From: Smallanthus sonchifolius | Lineage: Eukaryota; Streptophyta; Magnoliopsida; Asterales; Asteraceae | Assembly: GCA_023525975.1 (NCBI GenBank) | Contig: CM042032.1 | Span: 19,970,001 to 20,034,000 of the forward strand | Direction of reading: 5' to 3' | Length of the DNA stretch: 64,000 bases | Part shown: one piece after another, positions 10,564 through 21,739 of the stretch | Layout: the number at the start of each line of letters is the position of its first letter | Numbering within the stretch: the stretch's first letter is position 1 | Position numbers and translations under genes: made by a program | The notes under the pieces: generated by a model | Told to the model about the DNA's origin: nothing | What the model saw: the letters and a program-made list of their open reading frames with translations, nothing else | Databases searched by the model: none

Positions 10564-13314
10564 ATGGCACAGAGCAATGGCTTTGAAGATATTGGCAGCA
10601 TCAACCGACCACCAAGGTTGGTATCTGGAGAAGACTATGACATGTGGAAAAATCGCATGGAAAGCTTCTTCTGTTACCAAGAATACGGAATGTGGAGATC
10701 CATCAAGGAGGGTCCATATATTCCCATGGTGGCCTCTGCTGATGGTGGAGGGATACAAGTCCCGAAGGAAACCTCCAAGTACTCTGAAGAGGACATCAAG
10801 AAAATGGAGGTGGACTTCAAGGCACTGGGAGCCATCCAAATGTGCCTTCCGATTGAAGTTTTTCACAACTTCAGAAGCTACAAAACTGCCAAGGAGCTCT
10901 GGGAGGCGCTGGAGAAGATGTTTGCTGGCTCTAAAGAAGTCAAAGAGAACAGAAGGGACATACTGAAGCAGCAGTATGAGAACTTCGTTTAGAGGGAAGG
11001 TGAGTCCTTAACTATTTTATATAACAGATTTACCTATCTTGTAGGTGAACTGCAGTGCTCCAAGGTAAAGCTGGAGAATGAAGACATTCTCAAGAAGTTC
11101 ATAAGATCTCTCCCTAGTTGTTGGACATTATACACTGTGTCCATCAGAAGAACAGAGAATCTGAAGACTCTTCAGATGACTGAGCTCTTTGGCATGCTCA
11201 AAACCTATGAATTAGAAATGATTCAAGCTAAAGAAAGGAGCTCCAGTTATCAATCAGCTACCGCTTCCTCCACTACCTCCTCAGCGCTTCACTCTGATCA
11301 TTCTGGTCCTAGTGCAAGCAGCTACTATTCTCCCATTGTTACTCACCCTCAGACCCCAACCGCTTCACAATCTAACTCATCACCGTTTCTTCTTGAGGCA
11401 CCTCCTCAACAGCCAACCTCTACTGCTTTTGTCTCTGACAACTCAAGCAGCATGTATTTCATAAAAGAGGATCCAGATGATCTTGAAGAAATGGATATTC
11501 AGCACTCATATGCCATGCTCTCCCTCAGAGCAAAAAGGTTCTATTCTAGAACCGGAAGATCATTTCCAAGCAACAACTCAAACAGCAGAGTTGGGCTTGA
11601 TAAAAGCAAGATCCGTTGTTACAACTATAACCAAACGGGTCACTTTGCTAGGGAGTGCAAGGCACCTAAAGCCAATTAGGGTGCAGGCATTCAAAGACAA
11701 GCCTACCAAAGTCAGCCCAGACAGCAGCAGCAACAAACTCCCCCAGCACAAACTGCAGCTTGTGCAAATGTTGGAACTGCGGAATTCGACTGGAGTTTTC
11801 AATATGAAGATGTTCCTGTCTCCAACCAAGCACTTATGGCAGACATTGCAGAGATACCACCTCAGGTATTTGAACATCTATGCTCTCAAGCTTGCATTGA
11901 TAAAGTTTTAGGTTATAGAAAACATAACCAAAACCTTATAGATCAAAATGAAGAGTTTCTTCAAATGAAATCTGAGTTCAAAAGGGTTGAAATCACTTAC
12001 AAAGAAAAAATCGAATGCCTTAAGAAAGAGATTTCATCTCTAAAACATGAAAAAACCAATCTTGAAACTCAGATTGATGATCTATTAGTAAAACTTAAAT
12101 CAACCAGAGCTGATCTGGCAGAACAGAAAGTTCATGTTGAAAAATATGAATTTTCTTCTAAAAAGCTACAGAGACTTCTAGACATTCAAGTCCATGAAAA
12201 GGTAAAGCTTGGAGGACTTGGATATGGCAAGGAACAGTACAATACTGTTCCTCATCCAGCTGACTATGTTGCCATCTATGAACCAAGCTTCGATGTCGCA
12301 AAACTCGACACTGCAAACAGAAATCTTGATCCTTCAATGGATGAACCCCTTGTTAAAGACTGTACAACCTCATCAGAATCTGAGTTAACCCTCTCAGACC
12401 ATGATGAAACCAGTACAGCCTCATCTGAAGCTGTTCTGAATAGAGTCCTAGTCCCTACTGTTCTCCCAGCTGTTCCAGCCCCTGTACCATTCAAACAGAT
12501 AAGGATCAGCTATCCTCCAGGTGGAAGAAAGCTAAACACTGAAAAGGGACAAACATCAGGACCCACAAACTCCAAGCCTCAGTTCATGCCAAATCAGAAG
12601 AATCAGCAACAAGTTAGAAGAGTTACGACCAAGAAAACTCAGTTCAGAAACTCTTCTTCTCCACCAATGAAGCAGCAGCCCAAGGTTCAGCAGTCCTGCA
12701 TCATATGTGGGGAATCAAACCACTTTGCTGCAAAATGTCAGTTTAACCCCTTCAACCATATCCTTCTTCAATCAGCGCATAAACAAAAGAAGGATCAGCA
12801 TACTTCAGTTGATAGGCCATCTGCAGCCAGTAGAAGAGTTGAAACTGTAGAAAAATACAAGCAGCAGCAAAAGGCAAAGCCTTCAGCAGCCACCAAATCT
12901 GCTGGTGCTCAAACAAAGCAGTCAGCAGCAAAAACTAAATCTGCTGCTGCTCCAAATAAGCTTTCAGCAGCAAAAGCAAAATCTGTTGCTGAAAAGCCAA
13001 GGTCATCAGTAGCAACATCTGCAGCTGATAAGCTGAAGCCATCAGTAGCAAAACCTGCCCCTGCTGACAGGCCAAAACCTCAAGCAGGAAAATCAGCTGC
13101 TGATAGAGCAAATTCATCAGCTGCCAAAGCCAAATCCGCAGCCGATAAAGAAAAGAGAACTGGAAAACCACTTCTTAAGCAATAGAAAGCCAAAATCTCT
13201 GCTCCTGTCAGCAAAATCATCATCGGTGCTGTTGAATGCACGCATGATGAATCGGAATGTCCAAGAACTCTTTTCTTCAAAAAGGAGAGCTCTTGGACCA
13301 CTCCCACTAACTAA
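10564..13314 (+). pseudogene. gag: Cop-A gag, three in-frame stops
   Basis: One frame from the ATG at 10564 (MAQSNGFEDIGS) to TAA 13312-13314, about 917 codons, interrupted by TAG at 10990, 11677 and 13183. The start is supported by the same start in Cop-D. Residues about 10-140 are the UBN2-type capsid domain of copia gag (MWKNRMESFFCYQEYGMW). A first knuckle near 11615 reads RCYNYNQTGHFARECK, with its second Cys replaced by Tyr. A long coiled coil follows (about 11890-12200), then an acidic Ser-rich region, then an intact knuckle CIICGESNHFAAKC at about 12703-12744. The tail (12850-13170) is a Lys/Ala-rich SAAK repeat like a linker-histone tail, encoded by CAGCAG/CTGCTG DNA related to the LTR hairpin. 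The stop at 13183 is TGG in Cop-D, so it is a recent G-to-A change. Pol starts 11 bases later in another frame. Confidence 0.9.
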
Positions 13315-13325
13315 ATCTCTTTCAT

Positions 13326-16300
13326 GTGCAGGGACAGCCAGGTAATAAGAATAACACCTGGGTGGTATATAGCGGCTGTTCCAGGCACATGACAGGCAAC
13401 AGATCCATCCTCTCCAACTTCAGACATTTCAATGGAGGATATGTTGCCTTTGGGAGTGACTCAAAAGGTGGATCTATCACTGGACAAGGCACTGTGTCCA
13501 ATGAAAGGATGAGTATTGAAAGAGTCAACTATGTTAAAGAACTTGACTTCAATCTCATGAGTGTTTCTCAAGTATGTGATCAAAAGCATTGGATGCTCTT
13601 CACTGACAAAGAATGTTTCGTGTTAGCTCCTGGCTTATCTAAACCCCCCCCAGAGAAGATTCTCCTAACTGCTAATAGAAAGGACAACTTATATGTGCTT
13701 GACATGAATGAAGTCACTCCATCTGGTAGTGTTTCATGTTTTCTGTCAAAGGCATCAGTTGATGAATCCGCTCTCTGGCACAGGAGGTTAAGCCATGTTA
13801 ACATCAAAACAATCAATAAATTAGTGAAGGACAATCTTGTCAGAGGGCTTCCTGACAAAGAATTCCAGCTAGACGATCATTGCATTGCCTGCTTGAAGGG
13901 AAAACAACACAAAAGTTCCCATAAGCCCAAGACATTGAACACAAATGACACTCCACTCCAGCTACTGCATATGGATCTCTTTGGTCCTACAAATGTCATG
14001 TCAATGGGCAAAAAGTCCTACTGTCTGGTGATCACTGATGACTTCTCCAGATTCTCTTGGGTATTCTTCCTAAGAACAAAAGATGAAACTGCTGAGATTC
14101 TCAAATCCTATATTCTCAGGGTAGAGAATCAAAGTAATCTGAAGGTAAAGATCATAAGGTGTGATCAGGGAACAGAGTTTAAAAATCACACTTTGAACAG
14201 TTTCTGTGAGAGCAAGGGCATTGAAAGGCAGTACAGTGCTCCAAGAACTCCTCAACAAAATGGGGTTGCTGAAAGAAGAAACAGGACTCTGATTGAATCA
14301 GCAAGATCTATGCTGGCTAACTCAAAACTGCCCCTTACTTTCTGGGCAGAAGCAGTAAGCACAGCTTGTTATGTGCAGAATAGAGTCCTTATTGTTAAGC
14401 CTCTCCAGAAAACTCCCTATGAACTCTGGCTCAAAAGAGTTCCCTACATTGGCTTCCTGAAGCCCTTTGGATGTCCATGTACCATCCTCATCACACATGG
14501 AGTTCTTCCTAAATTCGGTGCAAAGTCTGATGAAGGTTACTTTGTGGGTTACTCCTCTCAATCGAAGGCCTACCGAGTGTTCAATTCTAGGACTCGGATT
14601 GTGGAAGAATCTGCTAATGTGGAATGCAGGGAACACGTTGTCTGTGAACAAGGCAAAGGTCCCAACTGGCTTTTTGATATAGACTTCTTCACCCAGATAT
14701 TTGAGCCCCTCATATTCTCAAATATGGAGCCTCCTTCTTCAAACTCAACACCTTCTACCTCCACCTCTTCTTCTGACTATAGACTGGAGTTTCCCAGTCC
14801 CTACATCAGGATGAAAAGGCCATCCATCGATCCTCCATCAGTGGCAGAAGCTATTGAAGCCAGTTCAGGTGAAGCCATTACATCCAACACCACAAGTAGC
14901 AATCTCTCTGACAATGAAACCCTAAATGAAGCCTCCTCAATTCATGATAAAGAGGCCTCTGATGCTAATGCTGCTGACTATGTGGAACACAATGATCAGA
15001 TCTTCCAAGCTCCTCTCCACCCATTTGAAGACAATACTGATCTAAACCACAGTAATCTTGAAGAGGGAATACGGCTGGATGTGATACCTGCTCAGAGAAT
15101 AAACAAAGAGCATCCTCTGGAAAACATCATTGGCCAAGTCCACACAGGCATCCAGACAAGAAGTAAGTCTCATGAAGCCAACATTTGTTTGTTCTCTTGC
15201 TTTCTATCACAGGTGGAACCCAAAAGGATCGATGAAGCTCTCAAGCACAACAGCTGGATTGAAGCAATGCAGGAAGAATTGCTGCAATTCAAAAGACAAG
15301 ATGTTTGGAAGCTTGTTGATCTTCCACCTGGTCAAACAGCCATTGGAACAAGATGGGTTTTCAGAAACAAGCAAGATGAGAGGGGCATCGTAGTCAAGAA
15401 CAAAGCCAGACTGGTGGCTCAAGGTTACACTCAAGAAGAAGGCATTGACTATGATGAAGTTTTTGCTCCCGTTGCCCGTCTGGAAGCCATTAGAATTTTT
15501 CTGGCTTATGCAGCATCCAAAAACTTTATGGTCTATCAAATGGATGTGAAGAGTGCCTTTCTGTATGGCACGATTGATGAAGAGGTCTATGTCAAACAGC
15601 CTCCAGGCTTTGTAGATCCTGCACATCCAAATAAGGTCTTAAAACTGGACAAAGCTTTCTATGGCTTACACCAAGCCCCAAGAGCTTGGTATGAAACTTT
15701 ATCTGGATATCTACTTAGTAACAACTTCAGAAGGGGGGCCATTGATCAGACACTTTTCATCAAAGATGAAGGGGGAGAAATTTTGTTGGTTCAGATTTAT
15801 GTTGATGACATTATCTTTGGATCTACAAGAAAGAAGCTCTGCAAAGACTTTGAAGTTCTGATGCATTCCAAATTTGAAATGAGTTCAATGGGTGAACTAA
15901 ATTTCTTTTTAGGACTTCAAGTCAAACAGGTACCATCTGGAATCTTCATAAGTCAATCCAAGTATGTCAAAAGCATCTTGGAAAGGTTCAAAATGACTGA
16001 CTGCTCTGCTGCAAGAACTCCTATGCAAGTGCACCATCAATTATCTTCGGATAAAGAAGGACAAGACACTGACCAACATCAGTACCGAGCAATGATAGGG
16101 TCTCTCATGTACCTCACTGCCTCAAGACCAGATATCATGTTTGCAGTTTGTCTCTACGCAAGATTTCAAGCAGCTCCAAAAGTGTCTCATCTTCAAGCTG
16201 TCAAAAGGATCCTTAGATACCTAAAGGGAGCTCCAAAACTTGGGCTATGGTATCCAAAGAATGAAAATGTAAATCTCTATGCTTACACTGACAGTGACTA

Positions 16301-16742
16301 TGGGGGTTGTAACTTGGACAAAAAGTCCACATCTGGGGGATGTCAATTTCTTGGAGGAAGGCTCATCTCATGGCAATGCAAAAAGCAAACATGTGTTTCT
16401 ACTTCAACAGCTGAAGCAGAATACATTGCAGCTTCAAGCTGCTGTGCACAGGTCATCTGGATCCAAAATCAAATGCTTGACTATGGAATGACCTTCATGC
16501 AGACTCCAATTCACATTGACAGCATGAGTGCTATCTCTATCACAAACAATCCGGTGCAGCACTCAAAGACAAAGCACATCGACATCAGGTACCATTTCAT
16601 AAGAGATCAAGCTGAGAAAAAGAGAATTATTTTAACCAAAGTTCATACAAATGAGCAATATGCTGATCTGTTTACAAAACCTTTTGATGAAGCTAGATTC
16701 CGATATTTAGTTGAATCAATTGGTATGATGAACTTTGATTAA
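13326..16742 (+). CDS. pol: Cop-A pol polyprotein (PR-INT-RT-RNase H), protease site mutated
   Basis: Uninterrupted frame of 1138 codons ending TAA at 16742; there is no clear ATG. The frame is -1 to gag and follows an acceptor-like TTTCATGTGCAG at 13320-13331, so it needs readthrough, frameshift or splicing. Domains: protease at residues 10-40, where the catalytic Asp of the usual WYVDSGCSRHMTG is Tyr (VVYSGCSRHMTG); GAG-pre-integrase HHCC zinc finger around 150-200 (LWHRRLSHVN, CIACLKGKQH); integrase core about 213-320 with Asp in HMDLFGP, Asp in RCDQGTEF and Glu in NGVAERRNRT; RT about 665-910 with QMDVKSAFLYG and the YVDD box at 15798-15809; RNase H about 980-1110 with TDSDYGG, TAEAEYIAAS and SKTKHIDIRYHF. 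Copia order (INT before RT) is clear. RT, RNase H and INT look competent. The protease should be dead. Confidence 0.95.
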   Translation: MQGQPGNKNNTWVVYSGCSRHMTGNRSILSNFRHFNGGYVAFGSDSKGGSITGQGTVSNERMSIERVNYVKELDFNLMSVSQVCDQKHWMLFTDKECFVLAPGLSKPPPEKILLTANRKDNLYVLDMNEVTPSGSVSCFLSKASVDESALWHRRLSHVNIKTINKLVKDNLVRGLPDKEFQLDDHCIACLKGKQHKSSHKPKTLNTNDTPLQLLHMDLFGPTNVMSMGKKSYCLVITDDFSRFSWVFFLRTKDETAEILKSYILRVENQSNLKVKIIRCDQGTEFKNHTLNSFCESKGIERQYSAPRTPQQNGVAERRNRTLIESARSMLANSKLPLTFWAEAVSTACYVQNRVLIVKPLQKTPYELWLKRVPYIGFLKPFGCPCTILITHGVLPKFGAKSDEGYFVGYSSQSKAYRVFNSRTRIVEESANVECREHVVCEQGKGPNWLFDIDFFTQIFEPLIFSNMEPPSSNSTPSTSTSSSDYRLEFPSPYIRMKRPSIDPPSVAEAIEASSGEAITSNTTSSNLSDNETLNEASSIHDKEASDANAADYVEHNDQIFQAPLHPFEDNTDLNHSNLEEGIRLDVIPAQRINKEHPLENIIGQVHTGIQTRSKSHEANICLFSCFLSQVEPKRIDEALKHNSWIEAMQEELLQFKRQDVWKLVDLPPGQTAIGTRWVFRNKQDERGIVVKNKARLVAQGYTQEEGIDYDEVFAPVARLEAIRIFLAYAASKNFMVYQMDVKSAFLYGTIDEEVYVKQPPGFVDPAHPNKVLKLDKAFYGLHQAPRAWYETLSGYLLSNNFRRGAIDQTLFIKDEGGEILLVQIYVDDIIFGSTRKKLCKDFEVLMHSKFEMSSMGELNFFLGLQVKQVPSGIFISQSKYVKSILERFKMTDCSAARTPMQVHHQLSSDKEGQDTDQHQYRAMIGSLMYLTASRPDIMFAVCLYARFQAAPKVSHLQAVKRILRYLKGAPKLGLWYPKNENVNLYAYTDSDYGGCNLDKKSTSGGCQFLGGRLISWQCKKQTCVSTSTAEAEYIAASSCCAQVIWIQNQMLDYGMTFMQTPIHIDSMSAISITNNPVQHSKTKHIDIRYHFIRDQAEKKRIILTKVHTNEQYADLFTKPFDEARFRYLVESIGMMNFD

Positions 16743-17405
16743 AATCCATCTCCAGTTTCTCCTTAAAATGTGCCTTTTTGTCTCTTGTTGTAAATAAAAG
16801 TTATGGGTCAGCAACATTTTTGTCCTTCAGCTGCTGACAGGTAAAAGCATCAACAGCAAAAGTTTTGCCACTGATAGCTTTAAGTTATCAGCAGGTACAT
16901 ATTTCCTGCGGATAGCTTTAAGGCTTTCAGCAGCAATTCCTTTGCTGCGGATCTTTAAACCTTTCAGCAGCAAAATCTACTGCTGACAGACTTATCTTTC
17001 CGCAGCAACCAACTTTGCAGCTGATAGGCTTATCCATCAGCTGCAACCAATTTTGCTGCGGATTCTCTTATCTTTCAGCAGCAACCAAGTTTGCTGCTGA
17101 TGGGTGAACTTAAGTCTAAATTAACATTTACCCGCTGTAAAAGTAAATATCGTCAGTCTTCACCATGACTGCTCGAGTGTTTTATAGCTGTAACAATGAA
17201 AAGTGAAACAGGTTGTACTGTACAAGTAGAGTTGCTTTTTCCCCGTCTGCCGTTATATCACCAACTCAAATCATCCCTCTACCTCTTCACATTCTATTTC
17301 AAACCTATCTCCCATCACTTTCTCTCCCGTCCCCACAGCATTCAAAGCCCTCCACAATTAACCACCATTCAAACACCTTTCTCTCTTCCCTCCGAATCCA
17401 TAACA
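16743..17405 (+). other. Cop-A pol-ORF3 spacer with hairpins
   Basis: Non-coding. From 16805 to 17105 it is packed with degenerate relatives of the LTR hairpin (CAGCAGCAA, CTGCTGATAG, GCTGCGGAT, TTATCAGCAG), about eight to ten imperfect palindromes. 17110-17405 is a plain leader to the ORF3 ATG. Cop-D has the homologous spacer at 47766-48362. Confidence 0.8.
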
Positions 17406-20400
17406 ATGGCAGGCGCAGACATAAACAACCCCAACGATAAGTTCTCCCCATATCACAACCTAACTGCATACCTAATCAAGGGCAAGAAATCCGAAGGTTT
17501 CGACGGTATGATCGACTTCCTCTGTCTGTCCAAAATTTACCATGCCCTAACCGTCAACCCAACCATATATACTTCACACATGGAAGATTTTTAGAGCTCA
17601 GCCGTGTATTCTACTGAACAGGGCACTCCTCAAATCAGAGGCACAGTTGACGGTAAGGAAATGATCATCACTGAAGCAAAACTCCGCCAACACCTCAAGC
17701 TTCAGGATGAAGGGGACGCCCTCTCTTACCCAAGAGACGTATACATGAGGACCTTTGTATCCATAGGGTACACTGGGAATCAAACAGAGTATACGATAGA
17801 GAAGGCACTCATGGGTCCCAAATGGAAGTATCTCTGCCACACTCTTCTCCAATGCATATCTCAAAAGAGGAGTAGCTGGAACCAACTCAGCTCCAGACTT
17901 GCGTCGGCAGTTCATGGTATGATAACAGGAGCAGGTTTCAATTTTTCCCACCTCATTCTTGAAGGTTTGAGATACAACCTTCAAGAAGGGGTGAAATCAC
18001 AGTTCTTCATGTACCCAAGATTCTTGCAGGAAGTGTTCAATTTTGAGCACCAAGATCTTTCAAAAACTGCAAGAATCTACTCCATCCTGGGACATAAGAA
18101 CAACATTTTTCAGAGCATGAGAACAGTTTCATCAAAGTTCTCAGGGGCCGATGTTCCATTGTTATCTACAATGTTGAACACTCTTAGTGCCCAGGGTGAC
18201 AGTTCAGCAAACCCAGCTGATACTGATCCCACACCCTCCACCTCACTGCCACAAACTCAACCTACTGTTTCCCTTGATCGAACCCTTGTGCATTCCACTG
18301 AGGATGCACAGGCACATACATTACTAACCCCTAGTTTGATTGCTCAACCGGAACACAGGGCCCCGGTTGCAGCCAAGTATACAAGGAAGAGGGGCAAGAG
18401 AACTCCTTCTTCTCTTGCCTCCAAGGCCCAAACCCAAGCCATCATCCCTCACTCAGAATCACAACATTCTAGTGAGAATATCATAAGGGAAAGCCACATT
18501 GCTAGGGAGACTCCTTCGGAAGTCTCTCTATTAGGATTAGGATCACTTCCCGGATCCATAGAACAGCCCTTCGAGCCAATCCTCTCTTCTTTGAACTTAA
18601 GTGTAGAGGAACCTGACCAAAGTGATGTACCTTCTCCAACTACCACTATCAAGGAGGTACTGATTGGTCTTGCTTCCGAAACACCCAGCCCAAGTTCTTC
18701 ACCCTTGAAGGTCCACTCTGGGAGTATTGAAAGAGTGGATGTGGACGAGGCTGTCACTACTGCTGGTCCATCAACTGACCAGGAGGACAGTGACAACATC
18801 TTTAAGACCTCAACCATGGCAACTCATGGTGAGGGTGTTTCCTTGGAAACTCCCTTCACTGAGAGGAATCCCAGGCGCCAAGAAACCACGGGTGATGGGG
18901 ATGCTGAGGCTAGGCCTACGGCCCCATCTGGGTCCAAGGATTCCACAACTGTGGATGAGGACCGACTGAAACTTTATAACATGGAATTGACGGCCAGGGT
19001 GGCTATGCTAGAGGCTGAAATGTCCAAACTAAGACACCAAGTCGCTATGCATGAAGCCCATCAATGCCCAACTCTAGCCTCTCCCTCTCTTGTATCAGTA
19101 GGCACCCAAACTGATGCTTACATGTCTGCTGATGCAACCAAAAAGGGGGAGATGGTTTCTATGGAAGATGATACAGACAGTCTTGACGACTGGATTCAAG
19201 AGCAGTTTGTACTTCAAAGCTCACAATACAAGCCAGCTTTTGTCCAAGTTCATGACCTGCTAGCCCCAGATAACGAAGACGAAGAAATATCTGAAGACTG
19301 GCACTTGGTCGTCAGGGCTGTCGATGAAATGCTGAATGATGCTGAAGACACAGAACAAACAAATGCATCATTCAGCATCCTTCCACAAGCAGCAGCCATC
19401 ATAGGTCAATCCACTACCCCCCAAATCTTCAAATCTTCAAAGAAGCTAGAGTTTGACTCTATTCTAGCTTGGGGGTATGATGGATTAGCTGAGAGGTTTT
19501 GGATTGGATGGGAGTTCAGCGGAGTAGAAGAGCTGAACTGGAACTCTCTCAATGCCCTCCAAGTCCTAGAACTGCATCTAACTGACTGCATCAACACTTC
19601 AGCAGATCTCTCAGCTGAACTTGCCATTGGCAGGTTCCATGACCCGATGGAGGATAATCTACCCAGGTTCCAAAGATTCCTACAAGCAGCACATCGGGTA
19701 GCTTATCCTGAATCCTCGGCGGCCGCAGAAAGAAGACTGACTCCTAGCAATCTTGAAATAACAAGGAGCAGTCTTCTCACTGAAGAAGAAGTTCTGGGCC
19801 TTCGAAGGTTCCTGTATGCCTTCCTGGTCAAGGACTTGGATGTGCTAGGTTGGGTGAGCACTAAGTCTCTTGACCACACTTTTCTGCTCAGCAACGGCTC
19901 CTCTCTCATCATCAACTCCAGAAACATCCTTCATCTGCCCTCAGACTTTCTCCTCAAGATCTATCAACTCAGAACAAACATCTGCAATGTCAACTCACTT
20001 GAAAGCCAGGCAATGATAGATACTGTCAGAGCCAAACTTGAACAAGTAGGAAGAATTACTGAGGCAGTATATGTGTCAAAATCTGACACTGACACTGACT
20101 CAGCTTCCCCTCGAGTTAACATCTGCACTGCAGCTTATGAGTCAAGATCAACTATTAAAGAAAAACTGAGAGAAATAGAAGGTCCTGAGTATCAACTTGA
20201 TGAAGACGATGACCTTCCCCTTTTCACATCTCAAATTGCCAATGATGCCGAGGTAGAGATCCCAACAGCACAACAATCAGCTGTTTCTGTGATCAGTGAA
20301 GCCAGAGCAGAGTCATCCAATGTTAATAAAGGGAAGGGCATCATGACAAAAGAGGATGAAGAGAGGTTGCAAAAGGAAAAGAAAGAGAAAGAAGAGAGAA

Positions 20401-21705
20401 GAAGGAAAAGAGAAGAAGAAGAGTTGGCTGAAGAAATGGCTCAAAAACAAAGGCATGAAGATAGAAAGACAGCCATACTTCTCAGACAACAAACAATCCA
20501 GCTGTATGCCAAACAGCTGGATGAAATGAAGGTAAAAGTCCTTGCAGGGTCTCAAGTTGAGGAAGATGAACAACTTGCTAGACAGCTGCAGGAACAGTTT
20601 GCAAAAGAAGAAGAAAAAGAAGCTAAAGATAAAAGGAAGGAAGATGCTAAGTTTAGAATCACTGATTCTAAATTAGCAAAAGAATTAAGGGAGGAGTGGA
20701 CTGAAGCTCTGATCTCTCAAGGTGAGGATGAAGACTACCTTGAAAAACATTCAAACAAAGAGATCTACAGAGCCTTCATGGGTCAGCAAGGTCAGTTGGC
20801 AAAGAAGAAAAAGGCTGAAGAAGAAGAAAAAGCCAAACAACAGTCCAAAAAGACCATTGCCTTCAATAAAAGGACCCATGAAGAAAGGAAGGTCATGATT
20901 GACTTCCTTAAGGCCAGAGGAGATAGTGGAAAGAGGCTAGGTCCTATGAATTTCATGAACCTGCAAGCCCTCTACTTTAAAGTTAAAAAGGATGAGGAAG
21001 AAAGACTAGGGAAGAAGGGCACCAAGAAAAGGGTACTTATCAAAGAAACCCAAGCCTTCTCACTCACCTACCTCTTCCTCAGTCCATCATCCTTCCACTC
21101 TCCTCCCCAAACCTTCCACTCCTCCACCCAAAAAGTCCAAGTCATCCCACCCAGCTCCCACTCATCAACAGCCTCCCTTGAAGATACCCAAACCCACTCC
21201 TAAACCAGAAGACTCAAGAAATATAGTTAACTGGTTCCACAATTCATAAGATCAAGTGTTTGAGATCTTCAGGGGGAGAACTGAGAGAAGAAGATCCACT
21301 TACAGGTCTATTGATGAGGTTCTGCAACTACCTGATTCCAAACTTCAAAGAATTTTAGAGCTGGGTGAAGCTCATGAGCCTGCAAATGAGAGTGGGAAAC
21401 GTCTTGTGCTAGCAATCAAACACTACTTCAACCCTAGCAATGATGTGATCATAAACATCAAACCACTCAAGTCCCACTCTCCATTTGTATCCTGGACCTA
21501 CAATGCTGATTTGGATGAGTTCACACTGACTGATGTAAATAAGCAGCAGATGAGATGTTCAAGCAAAGCAATCTATAAAATGCAACACAAAGACATCAAG
21601 ACTCTGTCTGAACTTCCACTGAACAATCCCAGCAAGGATCCAAGAGGCTATGAGGTTGAAAGGATAGTCAGCCACATGCAAAAGCTTCAGCAGCAAAGTG
21701 ATTAG
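17406..21705 (+). pseudogene. Cop-A ORF3: large accessory protein of unknown function, one stop and one frameshift
   Basis: ATG at 17406 (MAGADINNPNDKF, same in Cop-D). TAG at 17592 interrupts MEDFW, where Cop-D has TGG. The frame is then open to 21203, and a 1-nt shift near 21045 plus a TAA at 21247 lead to the last part, 21256-21705. In all it has about 1430 codons. N-terminal domain (residues 20-240): DFLCLSKIYHALTVNPTIY, WKYLCHTLLQCIS, GFNFSHLILEG, FFMYPRFLQ. These positions match ORF3 of Cop-B2, C and E, so it is one family. Middle: acidic/Ser-Thr linker, then a globular block (WGYDGLAERFWIGWEFSG). Then a Lys/Glu coiled coil (20330-20900), and a C-terminal module (VFEIFRGRTERRRSTYRS) that loosely matches the C-terminal module of the other families. 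I see no signal peptide, membrane segment or catalytic motif, so it is not env-like. Similar plant ORFs are often labelled longin/synaptobrevin-like in databases; I would not rely on that. Confidence 0.85.
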
Positions 21706-21729
21706 AAGAATTTTTGGTTGCATCAGTCT

Positions 21730-21739
21730 AGGGGGAGTT
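21730..21739 (+). other. Cop-A polypurine tract
   Basis: AGGGGGAGTT abuts the 3' LTR start. It is preceded by GCATCAGTCT, shared with Cop-D. Confidence 0.92.

Noticed and set aside
17406..21705. ORF3 as an envelope-like gene
   Set aside because: No signal peptide, membrane segment or cleavage site is visible in any of the five copies.
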